NCBI GenBank assembly: GCA_965662265.1
Contig: CBFIGX010000004.1
Span: 62,001 to 126,000 of the forward strand
Source of the DNA: CBFIGX01 sp965662265
Lineage (GTDB): Bacteria > Bacteroidota > Bacteroidia > Flavobacteriales > UBA7430
Length of the DNA: 64,000 nt
Reading direction: 5' to 3'
Position numbers and translations under genes: made by a program. How positions within the stretch are numbered: the first letter of the stretch is position 1; every line of letters begins with the position of its first letter. This document shows, piece after piece, positions 53,218 through 62,245 of this stretch. Under the pieces are notes generated by a model that saw nothing but the letters and a program-made list of their open reading frames with translations, was not told the DNA's origin and made no database searches.

Positions 53218-54207
53218 TTATTTCTTATTTAGTTTATCTAGGGTGTTAAATACCTTCTTGAATTTTTGCTTCTGAATGACATACCAATCACTTTTATTGA
53301 CAAATGCATACATGCTTTCAGGATCTCTCATGGTTACATCCCCATTGACTTGAGCCCCTGGAGCCGCTTTTTTAGAATAAAATAGAATTTCAGTTTGTTT
53401 ATTTGTATTTGTTTTTACACGAAGGCTAATAAGTGGTGTCCGTGACATTAAAGAGTCGGTATTTAAGGTGCCTGAAACAAACGAAATAGCAAAAAGATTT
53501 CTAAAAGCCGCTTTATAAGTTTCAATTGCAAATGTGTCTGCATCAAATTCATAATTATCCCAGTTTGATAGCTTTATTGAACTATCTGATACTGATAAGC
53601 GAAAGGAGTCATCTGATTGATTTTTAGAATGATATTGCATGTCTACCTCCATTACTTCTTTATTATCATAAGACATAATTGTCTTGTCTCGCCATAAATA
53701 TTCTTGTGTGAAAAATCTAGTGGATAAGTATCCATTAAATCCAGGTATATGAACAGCATAAGGATCTAATGCACCTTGCAACAACATGAATGTTGCTGTG
53801 AGTTCGTTGTTTTCTCCACCAACATAAAATATTTTTTCTTCTCCATTTTCTGAGTATACCTCCACCTTTATGCCATAGGTTTGAAGATTTCCAATAACAT
53901 TATCTCTCATGTTTATGGCTACTGGATGAGCAACTTTCATGCGATTTAGAGTTTGTAATAAATAAAATATTTTAGATTTTGAAGCCCTATATTGTTTGTT
54001 AACCAACCATTTGTCTCCAACTCTTTCAAGGACAGCTTTACTTGGAACTTTATCGCTAATTATAATCTTAGTAACTTTACTAGTGTCTGATATGGCAAAA
54101 TTTGTGAGATGCTGTCTGTTAAGTGATTCGTCTGATTTAGAAAGAAAAAAAACGACGACACTCAGTAAAATGACAAGTAGCCCAAGTAAGGTATTTTTAT
54201 GTTTCAT
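53218..54207 (-). CDS. DUF4340 domain-containing protein
   Basis: A 329-residue protein with one N-terminal membrane segment (about residues 5-25) and a large exported domain of the DUF4340 type (VLERVGDKWLVNKQYRASKSKIFYLLQTLNRMKV ... ELTATFMLLQG ... FLSTRFFTQEYLWRDKTIMSYD). It overlaps gldG by 11 bases, so it is translated together with it. DUF4340 proteins are often found beside GldG-like ABC transporter subunits and probably assist the same complex, possibly as an accessory in the periplasm. Confidence 0.85.
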   Translation of the reverse strand: MKHKNTLLGLLVILLSVVVFFLSKSDESLNRQHLTNFAISDTSKVTKIIISDKVPSKAVLERVGDKWLVNKQYRASKSKIFYLLQTLNRMKVAHPVAINMRDNVIGNLQTYGIKVEVYSENGEEKIFYVGGENNELTATFMLLQGALDPYAVHIPGFNGYLSTRFFTQEYLWRDKTIMSYDNKEVMEVDMQYHSKNQSDDSFRLSVSDSSIKLSNWDNYEFDADTFAIETYKAAFRNLFAISFVSGTLNTDSLMSRTPLISLRVKTNTNKQTEILFYSKKAAPGAQVNGDVTMRDPESMYAFVNKSDWYVIQKQKFKKVFNTLDKLNKK

Positions 54208-55918
54208 TGGTGTATTTATTTATTCTTTTTTTGTGTTTAAACCAACCTAAAATTAATATTATTACAACTGGAAATAGTATGTTAAAGATTTGCCAAAATG
54301 TTTTTTCTTTGCTTACTTTTTGAGCATCTAATAGACGCATTTTCACATCTCTATTTCTAATATTGATAAGCTCATTTTCTTCAAGAAGATAATTAACGGC
54401 ATTTAACAAGAAGTTTTTATTTCCGTATTGTTTTTTTTCATAATTATCATAGCCAAGGGGGAGAGCTATACCTCTAGTTACAGAGTTCCTAGCTACATCT
54501 CCATCTGCAATAACCAAAAGTTTGGTTTCAACACTAGAGTTCTTAAATGGTAACTCAGTTGTTAATTGAGCTAATCTATTTTTAAATACAGATTCAAATT
54601 TACCCTCTAGCAATACTGCTATGGGTTGTTCTTTGCTATTAAATTTTTCTTGGATAGGAGCCTCTAAAGCTTCTTGCAAACTAATTTCATATGGTGTATT
54701 AACCAACTTCGTATATGGTGAACTATTTAATAAGATTGTTTTTTTTATGCTAGCTGATGAGTTAACAGTATCTATATTAGCTGCAAATTCAAATTTAATA
54801 GCATTCAAATTATTTGTTATAGGGTGTGCAAGCGTTGGTATTATAATTGGAAAGTACCTCCAAGGTCTTAATTCCCATTGAGGCATGTCACCAATAAAAC
54901 TTGTTGGAACAGGAATTTTAGAGGATGAAACATCTTCAATAATAGTACTATTTATCCTAATGCCATATTTAAAAAGCATATCGTTTAGGTTGAGTTCACG
55001 AATCGGAGTTGCTAAAAAAGTACCTTTGTTACTTAGTGAATCCATATCTGCATTTGTTGGATCCATCATCCACAAGGTTTTTCCACCATTCATAATAAAC
55101 TGATCAATGAAATATTTATCGAGATTTTGAAATTTATATATTGGCTTAGCAATTATTAAAAGCTCTTGTTGATTGATTTCGTTTAGTTTCTTCCCAAGAT
55201 CAGGATTGCCTTTAGCATCAACCTCAAATGTTCTTAGATCAATTTTTTTTACTTGATATTGTTCTCTCAGACTATTTTTAAAATCTTCAATTTCTATACC
55301 GTTAAGTTCGCCATGACCTTCAATAAATGCTACACTAGGCTTAATTTGTGTTCTTAATTGAATAATTGCATTAGTAAACTCATATTCCAGTTCTTGTATA
55401 GAACGTTCTATATTTTCTTGCGGGCTAGAAGAAATAATATTCTTCAATAAATTTACAGGTAGTTCTTTTGCACCATATTTTATAATTGCTCCGGGAATAA
55501 TAACCTTTTCTGTATAAGAGTTAGCTTCTTTAACTTGAAGGTTTGTTGGTGCTAAACCTTTCTCATAGAGTTGTTTTAAAATTTCATTTCTAGTTTGTTC
55601 GTCAGGGCTCTCTGTAGGGTTAATAAAATTGTATTGTATAAGGTCATTTACCGATTTGAACTCATTTAATATCTGTTCAGTTTCCTTGCTTAGTCTTTCA
55701 ATCCCTGCAGGAAAATCTCCTTTTAAATAAACTTCAACGTATATGTAATCATCCAATTCAGTTAATAACTCTTTGGTTGTATTAGACAATGAATAGCGTC
55801 CTTCTTTGGTTAAGTCAACTCGAAAATGCGCAAATGAACTAATTATGTTTATCAATAGTACAATAGCTACTATACTTATAAACTGTATTATATTTTGTTT
55901 TTTAATATGCTTTACCAT
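54197..55918 (-). CDS. gldG: Gliding motility ABC transporter auxiliary protein GldG
   Basis: A 573-residue protein with membrane segments near residues 11-32 and at the C-terminus (about 545-562), and a large periplasmic part of the ABC_transp_aux/GldG type (RYSLSNTTKELLTELDDYIYVEVYLKGDFPAG, FIEGHGELNG, MMDPTNADMDSL). GldA-GldF-GldG form an ABC transporter needed for gliding and linked to the type IX secretion/motility apparatus in Flavobacterium. The start overlaps gldF by seven bases and the stop overlaps DUF4340. gldA is not in this window. Confidence 0.93.
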   Translation of the reverse strand: MVKHIKKQNIIQFISIVAIVLLINIISSFAHFRVDLTKEGRYSLSNTTKELLTELDDYIYVEVYLKGDFPAGIERLSKETEQILNEFKSVNDLIQYNFINPTESPDEQTRNEILKQLYEKGLAPTNLQVKEANSYTEKVIIPGAIIKYGAKELPVNLLKNIISSSPQENIERSIQELEYEFTNAIIQLRTQIKPSVAFIEGHGELNGIEIEDFKNSLREQYQVKKIDLRTFEVDAKGNPDLGKKLNEINQQELLIIAKPIYKFQNLDKYFIDQFIMNGGKTLWMMDPTNADMDSLSNKGTFLATPIRELNLNDMLFKYGIRINSTIIEDVSSSKIPVPTSFIGDMPQWELRPWRYFPIIIPTLAHPITNNLNAIKFEFAANIDTVNSSASIKKTILLNSSPYTKLVNTPYEISLQEALEAPIQEKFNSKEQPIAVLLEGKFESVFKNRLAQLTTELPFKNSSVETKLLVIADGDVARNSVTRGIALPLGYDNYEKKQYGNKNFLLNAVNYLLEENELINIRNRDVKMRLLDAQKVSKEKTFWQIFNILFPVVIILILGWFKHKKRINKYTNET

Positions 55919-56643
55919 TTTCTACTTTCGATTGATAATTTACTTGCAAAAATAAAAACAGCACTAAGGCTAATAAAATAAATGAAATCACGACTATCAA
56001 GTACACCTCTACTAATAGCTTCATAATGATAGTTAAGACCAAGTTTATTTATCTGAAGCTCCAGGCCTGTATGAATAAACATTGAAGAAAGTAAATCAAA
56101 GCCAATATAAATAAAAAACGATAAGAAAAGTGCTAAGATGAATGACACAATTTGATTGTCAGACAAACTTGAGGTAAAAACACCTATTGATACGTAAACT
56201 GAAGCTAACAGTAGGAGTCCAAAATAAGAGCCACTTATGGCTGCCCAATCCATGTTGCCTTGAGGTTGTCCTAAGTAATAAATACTAACACAATAAATTA
56301 AAGTAGTTGTAAGTGCAATTATACAAAGACAAATTCCAGCTAAATATTTAGCCAGAACGAGTTTTAATTCAGTAATAGGTTTTGTTAGGAGTAATTCTAT
56401 AGTCCCTGTTTTTAACTCGTCGGAAAAAAAGCGCATTGTAAGTGCCGGAATTAAGAAAAGAAATATCCATGGGGCTAAGAAAAAGAATCCATCTAACCCA
56501 GAGTATCCCGAGTCAAGAATATTAAATGAACCAGGGAATACCCATAAGAAAAGTCCATTTAAAATCAAGAATATTAGAATCACCAGGTGCCCTGTTAAAG
56601 AGGTCAAGAAATTATTTATTTCTTTTTTAAAAATACTAATCAT
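55912..56643 (-). CDS. gldF: Gliding motility ABC transporter permease GldF
   Basis: A 243-residue permease of the ABC-2 type with six hydrophobic segments. MISIFKKEINNFLTSLTGHL, GFFFLAPWIFLFLIPALTMR, FSDELKTGTIELLLTKPI and LVLAKYLAGI match GldF. The gene overlaps the preceding small gene by four bases and gldG by seven. The products probably make the membrane part of the GldA-GldF-GldG transporter needed for surface gliding. The ATP-binding subunit lies elsewhere. Confidence 0.93.
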   Translation of the reverse strand: MISIFKKEINNFLTSLTGHLVILIFLILNGLFLWVFPGSFNILDSGYSGLDGFFFLAPWIFLFLIPALTMRFFSDELKTGTIELLLTKPITELKLVLAKYLAGICLCIIALTTTLIYCVSIYYLGQPQGNMDWAAISGSYFGLLLLASVYVSIGVFTSSLSDNQIVSFILALFLSFFIYIGFDLLSSMFIHTGLELQINKLGLNYHYEAISRGVLDSRDFIYFISLSAVFIFASKLSIESRKW

Positions 56644-56936
56644 ATTGTTTCATTTATGTTTATTGTACTCCAAGCCTCAGGCTTATGATTAAACAATACC
56701 TTTAACTGTTCCCAAATGCCTTTGAACAGGTCTGATTGTCTGTATGCATTTAAATCTGCTTCAGTATCCCAATAGCTGTAGGTAAAGAAAACGCCTTTTT
56801 TATTAATATCTTTTAATAACTGGACTTTATGACAACCTTTTTGAGCAATTATTTTATCTTTATTTTGATCAAATAATGACTCGAATAAACCGGTGTTATA
56901 TGTGTGAAAACTTAATTTAACAACTCTTATAATCAT
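56640..56936 (-). CDS. Antibiotic biosynthesis monooxygenase (ABM) domain protein
   Basis: A 98-residue single-domain ABM-type protein (MIIRVVKLSFHTYNTGLFES, then GCHKVQLLKDINKKGVFFTYSYWDTEADLNAYRQS) with a dimeric ferredoxin-like fold. Such proteins include heme- or quinone-modifying oxygenases, but the substrate here is unknown. Four-base overlaps with both neighbours place it in the SAM adenosyltransferase-gldF-gldG operon. Confidence 0.85.
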   Translation of the reverse strand: MIIRVVKLSFHTYNTGLFESLFDQNKDKIIAQKGCHKVQLLKDINKKGVFFTYSYWDTEADLNAYRQSDLFKGIWEQLKVLFNHKPEAWSTININETI

Positions 56937-57736
56937 GTAAATTCGATACTTATCCTATCTTTAATTTTAATACCCAATAACCCGCTAGCGCCATTGCTAG
57001 AATTAGAGTCACATTTGTTAATCGCGATTTCTAGATGGCGAGCAGAGTTAAACAATGCTATAATAGTCGTTTCTGGAACTTCACTGTAACTAGTATGTAA
57101 TTTTGAGATACTATATTTCCTAGGCAAATTTATTTTAAATGAATTGCTAATATAACATTGCTTAAAAAATTTTTCTGTTATGTTAGTTATCACATTTCCG
57201 TAATGATCTATGTATATAACTTGTCCGTTAATTGTTTTTCTGTCTGTTGATTGTGTAGGTTGAAATCCTTTAACCTCTTTAATTTGTTCTAGTCGTCGGC
57301 CAATTACACCAATAGTTCCTCCTCGATTAATATGAGACGCAGCTTTTACAAAAACATCTTTCATTGGAAATAATTTATTGTCAGATTCTTGAGTAATATT
57401 TAATTCTATAATTTGTTCTGCTTTAATATCTGGAAACATTAAAGAGAAAATACCAGAATCTGCACCTATAAAGAAGTGATTTTCGTACATACAAATAATA
57501 TGTACTTTACTTTTAGTGGCCTCTGTATCAACACCAATTAAATGTATTGTTCCTGGTGGGAAGTGGTGGTATGCATTTTTTAAAATATATGCTGCTTCTT
57601 GAATGTTGAATGCTGAAATATCATGACTAATATCAACTATTTGTGCATTTGGAATTTCTGAATATAGTGCTCCTTTAACTGCTGCTTTAAAGTAGTCTTT
57701 ATTGCCGTAATCGCTTGTTATTGTTATGATTGCCAT
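56933..57736 (-). CDS. S-adenosyl-L-methionine hydroxide adenosyltransferase family protein
   Basis: A 267-residue protein of the DUF62 / SAM hydroxide adenosyltransferase family, which hydrolyses S-adenosyl-methionine to adenosine and methionine. Typical segments are ITSDYGNKDYFKAAVKGALYSEIPNAQIVDISHDI, FIGADSGIFSLMF and VIYIDHYGNVITNI. It is the first gene of the operon with the ABM protein, gldF and gldG; the connection to gliding is not explained by function. Confidence 0.92.
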   Translation of the reverse strand: MAIITITSDYGNKDYFKAAVKGALYSEIPNAQIVDISHDISAFNIQEAAYILKNAYHHFPPGTIHLIGVDTEATKSKVHIICMYENHFFIGADSGIFSLMFPDIKAEQIIELNITQESDNKLFPMKDVFVKAASHINRGGTIGVIGRRLEQIKEVKGFQPTQSTDRKTINGQVIYIDHYGNVITNITEKFFKQCYISNSFKINLPRKYSISKLHTSYSEVPETTIIALFNSARHLEIAINKCDSNSSNGASGLLGIKIKDRISIEFT

Positions 57737-57870
57737 GGTGCTGAAAAACAGCTGATTTTACTTGAAATAAACAGATGAAATTTGTTATTTTGTGGACTAA
57801 AATTAAGCAAATAATCTTAGTTGAAACGAATTTAAATAAAATTCGTGTTAACTAAATAAATATCAACTAA

Positions 57871-58839
57871 TTGGTAGAGAAAAAGTTCACATTAACCCAA
57901 ATAGAACCTATAGAATTATATGGCTCACGAAATTCCAAATTAGATTTAATTAGATCATATTACCCTAAGTTAAAGCTTATTGCTCGTGGTTCTCAAATAA
58001 TAGCATTGGGTGATGAAGAAGTAATTGAACAGTTCGAGACTAAATTAGAAATGTTTATACAACATTACAATAAGTACAATTGTCTTACCGAAAGTAATAT
58101 TGAACGATTAATAGTAGAAGATCATAATGTTGTTTTAGAATTAGATGATGATGTTATCGTCCATGGTACTCATGGTAAATTGATTAAAGCTAGAACAGCT
58201 AATCAACGTAAGATGGTTGAATCAGCAAAGCAAAAAGATATGATTTTTGCTATAGGACCTGCTGGAACAGGTAAAACATACACTGCTGTTGCTCTTGCCG
58301 TAAGAGCTTTAAAAAATAAAGAAGTTAAACGTATCATCTTAACTAGACCAGCTGTAGAAGCAGGGGAAAATTTAGGTTTTTTACCAGGAGATATGAAGGA
58401 GAAATTAGATCCTTACATGCAGCCATTATATGACGCCTTAAATGATATGATACCCGCAGAGAAGCTAAAAGCGTTAATTGATGAGCGTATCATTCAAATT
58501 GCTCCCCTTGCTTTCATGAGAGGCCGAACTTTAGATAATGCATTTGTTATATTAGATGAGTCACAGAATACTACAATTCAACAAATGAAAATGTTTCTCA
58601 CACGGATGGGTAAGTCTGCCAAGTTTATTGTTACTGGTGATATGACACAGGTTGATTTACCCTACAAACAAAAATCTGGTTTAAGACATTCGTTGCAGAT
58701 ATTAAAGTCAGTAAAGGGTATAGGAACTATTTTTCTAGATGAAAAAGATGTAATACGCCACAAATTGGTGCAGTCTATAATTAAAGCATATAAACAAGAA
58801 CAACTAAACGAAAATGGAAAACACAATTCTAAAAACTGA
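57871..58839 (+). CDS. phoH: PhoH family protein
   Basis: A 322-residue PhoH-like ATPase. A KH-like N-terminal domain (about 1-105, with LELDDDVIVHG) precedes the P-loop domain with Walker A GPAGTGKT (129-136), RPAVEAGENLGFLPGDMKEKLDPYMQPLYDAL, AFVILDESQNTT (Walker B) and VTGDMTQVDLP. Members are linked to RNA metabolism and phosphate-starvation response. It starts with TTG at 57871, immediately after an in-frame TAA, so no upstream ATG is possible. The end overlaps purC by 26 bases. Confidence 0.93.
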   Translation: MVEKKFTLTQIEPIELYGSRNSKLDLIRSYYPKLKLIARGSQIIALGDEEVIEQFETKLEMFIQHYNKYNCLTESNIERLIVEDHNVVLELDDDVIVHGTHGKLIKARTANQRKMVESAKQKDMIFAIGPAGTGKTYTAVALAVRALKNKEVKRIILTRPAVEAGENLGFLPGDMKEKLDPYMQPLYDALNDMIPAEKLKALIDERIIQIAPLAFMRGRTLDNAFVILDESQNTTIQQMKMFLTRMGKSAKFIVTGDMTQVDLPYKQKSGLRHSLQILKSVKGIGTIFLDEKDVIRHKLVQSIIKAYKQEQLNENGKHNSKN

Positions 58840-59764
58840 TTTCAACTTCCCCGGTCAAACAAAAGTTTACCATGGAAAAGTACGTGAAGTTTATACAATT
58901 AATGATGATTTATTGGTAATGATTGTTTCAGATCGTATTTCAGCATTTGATGTTGTTATGCCTAAAGGAATACCATACAAGGGGCAAGTACTAAATCAAA
59001 TTGCCGCAAAATTTTTAGATGCGACTAAAGATATTGTTCCTAACTGGAAAATAGCTATGCCAGATCCAATGGTAACAGTAGGTAAAAATTGCGAACCTTT
59101 CAAGGTTGAAATGGTTATTAGAGGTTATCTATCTGGTCACGCATGGAGAGAGTATCGTGATGGTAAACGTGAGTTATGCGGTGTTTCTATGCCTGATGGT
59201 ATGAAAGAGAATGATAAATTTCCAACACCTATCATTACACCAACTACAAAAGCAGATGTTGGACACGACGAAGATATTTCAAGAGAAGAGATTTTATCTC
59301 AAGGACTGGTTTCTGAGAATGACTATGTGATGCTTGAAAAATATACCAAAGAAATCTTCCAGAGAGGAACTGATATAGCCGCTGATATGGGGTTGATTTT
59401 AGTTGATACTAAATACGAATTCGGTAAAGACAAAGAAGGTAACATAACTCTAATTGATGAGATTCATACGCCAGATTCATCTCGTTATTTCTATCAGGAA
59501 GGTTATCAAGAACGTCAAGATGCTGATCAGCCTCAGAAACAATTGTCTAAAGAATTCGTTCGACAATGGCTTATTACTAACGGATTCCAGGGGCAAGACG
59601 GTCAATCGATACCTGATATGGACAATGAATTTATTAACTCTGTTTCTGAAAGGTATATTGAGTTATTCGAAAATATAACAGGTGATTCGTTTAAAAAAGC
59701 AGATGTTTCTGATGTGTTAAATAGAGTTGAGAAAAATATTACCGAATATCTATTAAATAATTAA
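58814..59764 (+). CDS. purC: Phosphoribosylaminoimidazole-succinocarboxamide synthase
   Basis: A 316-residue SAICAR synthetase of the larger type (as in yeast ADE1) that joins CAIR and aspartate in purine synthesis. Conserved segments are QTKVYHGKVREVY, IVSDRISAFDVVMPKGIPYKG, VVIRGYLSGHAWREY, PTTKADVGHDEDIS and IDEIHTPDSSRYF. Its start lies inside phoH (26-base overlap), so the pair is probably cotranscribed, and a bidirectional terminator follows. Confidence 0.96.
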   Translation: MENTILKTDFNFPGQTKVYHGKVREVYTINDDLLVMIVSDRISAFDVVMPKGIPYKGQVLNQIAAKFLDATKDIVPNWKIAMPDPMVTVGKNCEPFKVEMVIRGYLSGHAWREYRDGKRELCGVSMPDGMKENDKFPTPIITPTTKADVGHDEDISREEILSQGLVSENDYVMLEKYTKEIFQRGTDIAADMGLILVDTKYEFGKDKEGNITLIDEIHTPDSSRYFYQEGYQERQDADQPQKQLSKEFVRQWLITNGFQGQDGQSIPDMDNEFINSVSERYIELFENITGDSFKKADVSDVLNRVEKNITEYLLNN

Positions 59765-59782
59765 TTCTTAATTGACTACTAT

Positions 59783-59815
59783 AAAAAAAGGCTACCTCTT
59801 GGGTAGCCTTTTTTT
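59783..59815. terminator. Bidirectional terminator between purC and the LOG gene
   Basis: AAAAAAAGGCTACC and GGTAGCCTTTTTTT pair exactly around a 5-base loop. It ends both the plus-strand purC unit and the minus-strand LOG gene, whose stop codon lies in its right arm. Confidence 0.9.
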
Positions 59816-60515
59816 AGAAATTAGGTTTCAACTTAAAATCTTTGTAGAAGTCGTTAATGATTTTTAATACTTCTTCTGGGGTGTCAACTATAGAAATTAA
59901 ATCTAAGTCAATTGAGGATATAGTTCCCTCTGGTATAAGAGTGTTTTTCATCCAATCTATGAGGATTACCCAAAAAGATGTACCTACCAAAATAATCGGG
60001 AATTGATCTATTTTTTTTGTTTGGATTAAGGTAATCGCCTCAAATAACTCGTCAAGAGTACCCATTCCACCTGGCATAACAACAAATGCTTGAGAGTATT
60101 TCACAAATATAACTTTACGCACAAAAAAATAATCAAACTCTAGGTTTTTATCTAAATCAATAAATTTATTACTCTGAGCTTCAAACGGTAAATCTATATT
60201 TAATCCTACTGATGCTGAGCCTCCTTGCTTAGCACCTTTATTTGCTGCTTCCATAATACCTGGACCACCACCTGTAATTATCCCATAGCCGTGTTTTGAT
60301 AGTTTTTGACTGATTTTTTCTGCCAATTGATAGTATGTATTCTTTTTATCGGTCCTGGCAGAACCAAAAATTGTAACACAGGGTCCTATACGACTCATTT
60401 TTTCGAAACCATTAACAAACTCCGACATCATTTTAAAGATTTGCCAAGAATCTTTGGTTTTAATTTCATTCCAAGTTTTTTGCTTACCAGAATTATTTGA
60501 TTGGTTATCGGTCAT
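59814..60515 (-). CDS. LOG family (TIGR00730) Rossmann-fold protein
   Basis: A 233-residue protein of the LOG (Lonely Guy) family, often annotated as cytokinin riboside 5'-monophosphate phosphoribohydrolase. The signature PGGMGTLDELFEAI is present, as is GIITGGGPGIMEAANKGA; the enzyme hydrolyses nucleoside 5'-monophosphates to a base and ribose 5-phosphate. The ATG at 60515 is used because the upstream 18 codons (to 60569) overlap the terminator of the GAPDH gene. A terminator is shared with purC. Confidence 0.9.
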   Translation of the reverse strand: MTDNQSNNSGKQKTWNEIKTKDSWQIFKMMSEFVNGFEKMSRIGPCVTIFGSARTDKKNTYYQLAEKISQKLSKHGYGIITGGGPGIMEAANKGAKQGGSASVGLNIDLPFEAQSNKFIDLDKNLEFDYFFVRKVIFVKYSQAFVVMPGGMGTLDELFEAITLIQTKKIDQFPIILVGTSFWVILIDWMKNTLIPEGTISSIDLDLISIVDTPEEVLKIINDFYKDFKLKPNF

Positions 60516-60551
60516 CTTAAAGTTTATATTTTTTAATCTTGTGAATATTTT

Positions 60552-60591
60552 AATCAAAAAAGCTCTCATAAAATGAGAGCTTTTTTTGATT
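60552..60591. terminator. Terminator of the GAPDH gene
   Basis: AATCAAAAAAGCTCTCAT pairs with ATGAGAGCTTTTTTTGATT around AAA with a single extra T. It lies just after the stop codon of the GAPDH gene on the minus strand. Confidence 0.85.
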
Positions 60592-62029
60592 AGTAGTTCA
60601 TTGGTCTTCGAACATTTGAAATGTATTTTGCAAGCCTCATTACTTGTCGAGAATAACCATATTCATTATCATACCAAACATATAAAACCACACTTTTACC
60701 ATCTTTAGAAACAATTGTCGCTGGGCTATCAAATATGGATGCTGCATTATTGCCAACAATATCTGTAGAAACAAGCTCTTGTGATATAGAGTAATTAATT
60801 TGTTCAACTAATGCGCCCTCTAAAGCAGCTGACTTAATAATTTTATTAATGCTATCTATGGATGTAGAGTTATTTAATGTAAGGTTTAGAATTGCTAGTG
60901 AGCCATTAGGTGTAGGAACTCTAACAGCATTGGCTGTAAGTTTTCCTGACAGCTCAGGAATTACCTTTACTACCGCATTTCCGGCTCCAGTATTAGTTAT
61001 AACCATATTAAGAGCTGCAGCACGCCCTCGACGTTCTTTTTTGTGCATATTATCGACCAAATTTTGATCATTTGTATAAGCATGTATAGTTTCAATATGC
61101 CCTTTATCTATACCTAATTGATTATTTATGATTTTTAAAACTGGAGTAATAGCATTTGTTGTACACGAAGCAGCTGAGAAAATATCTGTACTGTTGATGT
61201 TGAACTCTAGATGGTTAGCACCAAATACTATATTTGGAATTTCCTTACCTGGTGCTGTAAGCAATACTTTAGATACACCTTTTGCTTTAAGATGTCGGCT
61301 TAATTCGATCTTATCTCTAAAAACACCAGTATTATCAATGATTAATGCATTTTGTATACCAAATGAAGTGTAGTCTGCATCTTCAGGTTGAGATGCTTGT
61401 ATGAGTTGAACTGATTGTCCATTAATAATCAAAGCTTTGTTTTCAACATCTTCAACTACTGTCCCCGGAAATTTGCCATGAACCGAGTCTGTACGTAACA
61501 AGGAAGCTCTCTTGATAATATTTTTTTCATCATTATTCCTAAGAACAATAGCTCTCAATCTCAGTTGCTCACCTTTTCCTTCTTGAGCCATTAGCTCTCT
61601 GGCGAGTAATCGCCCTATTCGCCCAAACCCATATAAAACAACATCTTTTGGTTGTGCAGAATTATTTTCTTTTTTTATAAAATTTAATTTAGTTGAAACA
61701 AAATCTTCAATATTAGAGTTGTTAGTCTTTTCGTTAATCCACTCGAATGTTAATTTCCCTAAATCAATTTTTGAAGGGGGCAGATTTAAATATGAAATGA
61801 CTTTAGCTATAGAAAGAGTTTCAAAAATAGTAATAGGTTTAAGAACAAAATTCTTTGCATACTCGTGAAGATTTAAGATTTCGCTGGATCTTTTATCGAT
61901 TAATTGATTTCTAAATATGATCAATTCTATAGAACGTTCGAAAGATAAATCACTAGTGATTTTAATTAGTTCAATTGCTGCTCTTTCTTCAGCAATTCGC
62001 GCATTTAATTCTTCTTGGTAGTTACTCAT
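60590..62029 (-). CDS. Glyceraldehyde-3-phosphate dehydrogenase with N-terminal extension
   Basis: A 479-residue GAPDH. Residues 1-125 are a helical extension not found in the usual 330-residue enzyme; the NAD(P) domain then starts with VVLYGFGRIGR (131-140), and the catalytic Cys289 lies in AASCTTNAITP, with the His segment HTIHAYTNDQNLVDNMHKKERRGRAAALNMV after it. The C-terminal NEYGYSRQVMRLAKYI is complete. The type with long extension is known from Bacteroidota beside a normal GAPDH and is thought to be specialised; which direction it works in is uncertain. It stands alone, with a terminator. Confidence 0.93.
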   Translation of the reverse strand: MSNYQEELNARIAEERAAIELIKITSDLSFERSIELIIFRNQLIDKRSSEILNLHEYAKNFVLKPITIFETLSIAKVISYLNLPPSKIDLGKLTFEWINEKTNNSNIEDFVSTKLNFIKKENNSAQPKDVVLYGFGRIGRLLARELMAQEGKGEQLRLRAIVLRNNDEKNIIKRASLLRTDSVHGKFPGTVVEDVENKALIINGQSVQLIQASQPEDADYTSFGIQNALIIDNTGVFRDKIELSRHLKAKGVSKVLLTAPGKEIPNIVFGANHLEFNINSTDIFSAASCTTNAITPVLKIINNQLGIDKGHIETIHAYTNDQNLVDNMHKKERRGRAAALNMVITNTGAGNAVVKVIPELSGKLTANAVRVPTPNGSLAILNLTLNNSTSIDSINKIIKSAALEGALVEQINYSISQELVSTDIVGNNAASIFDSPATIVSKDGKSVVLYVWYDNEYGYSRQVMRLAKYISNVRRPMNY

Positions 62030-62245
62030 TTTATGTGTCTATTTAACAGCTTTTGTTACTTTACGAAAGTACTTTATTTTATATTCATAGCCTTGAAAAA
62101 AATAGTATTTATTGATGATGTATTAGTGTCTTGATTACACTAAAATTGGGAGTTGTACCATTAATTAGACTATTTTTTGATAGGTATTTCACTTTATAAT
62201 AACTAAAGAGATAATAATGTATTATTTTCGTCTGTAAATTCTTTT

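Noticed and set aside
62050..62075. Short inverted repeat TACTTT-ACG-AAAGTA upstream of the GAPDH gene
   Set aside because: The six-base arms are short and AT-rich, and no promoter box is in the right position; chance is likely.
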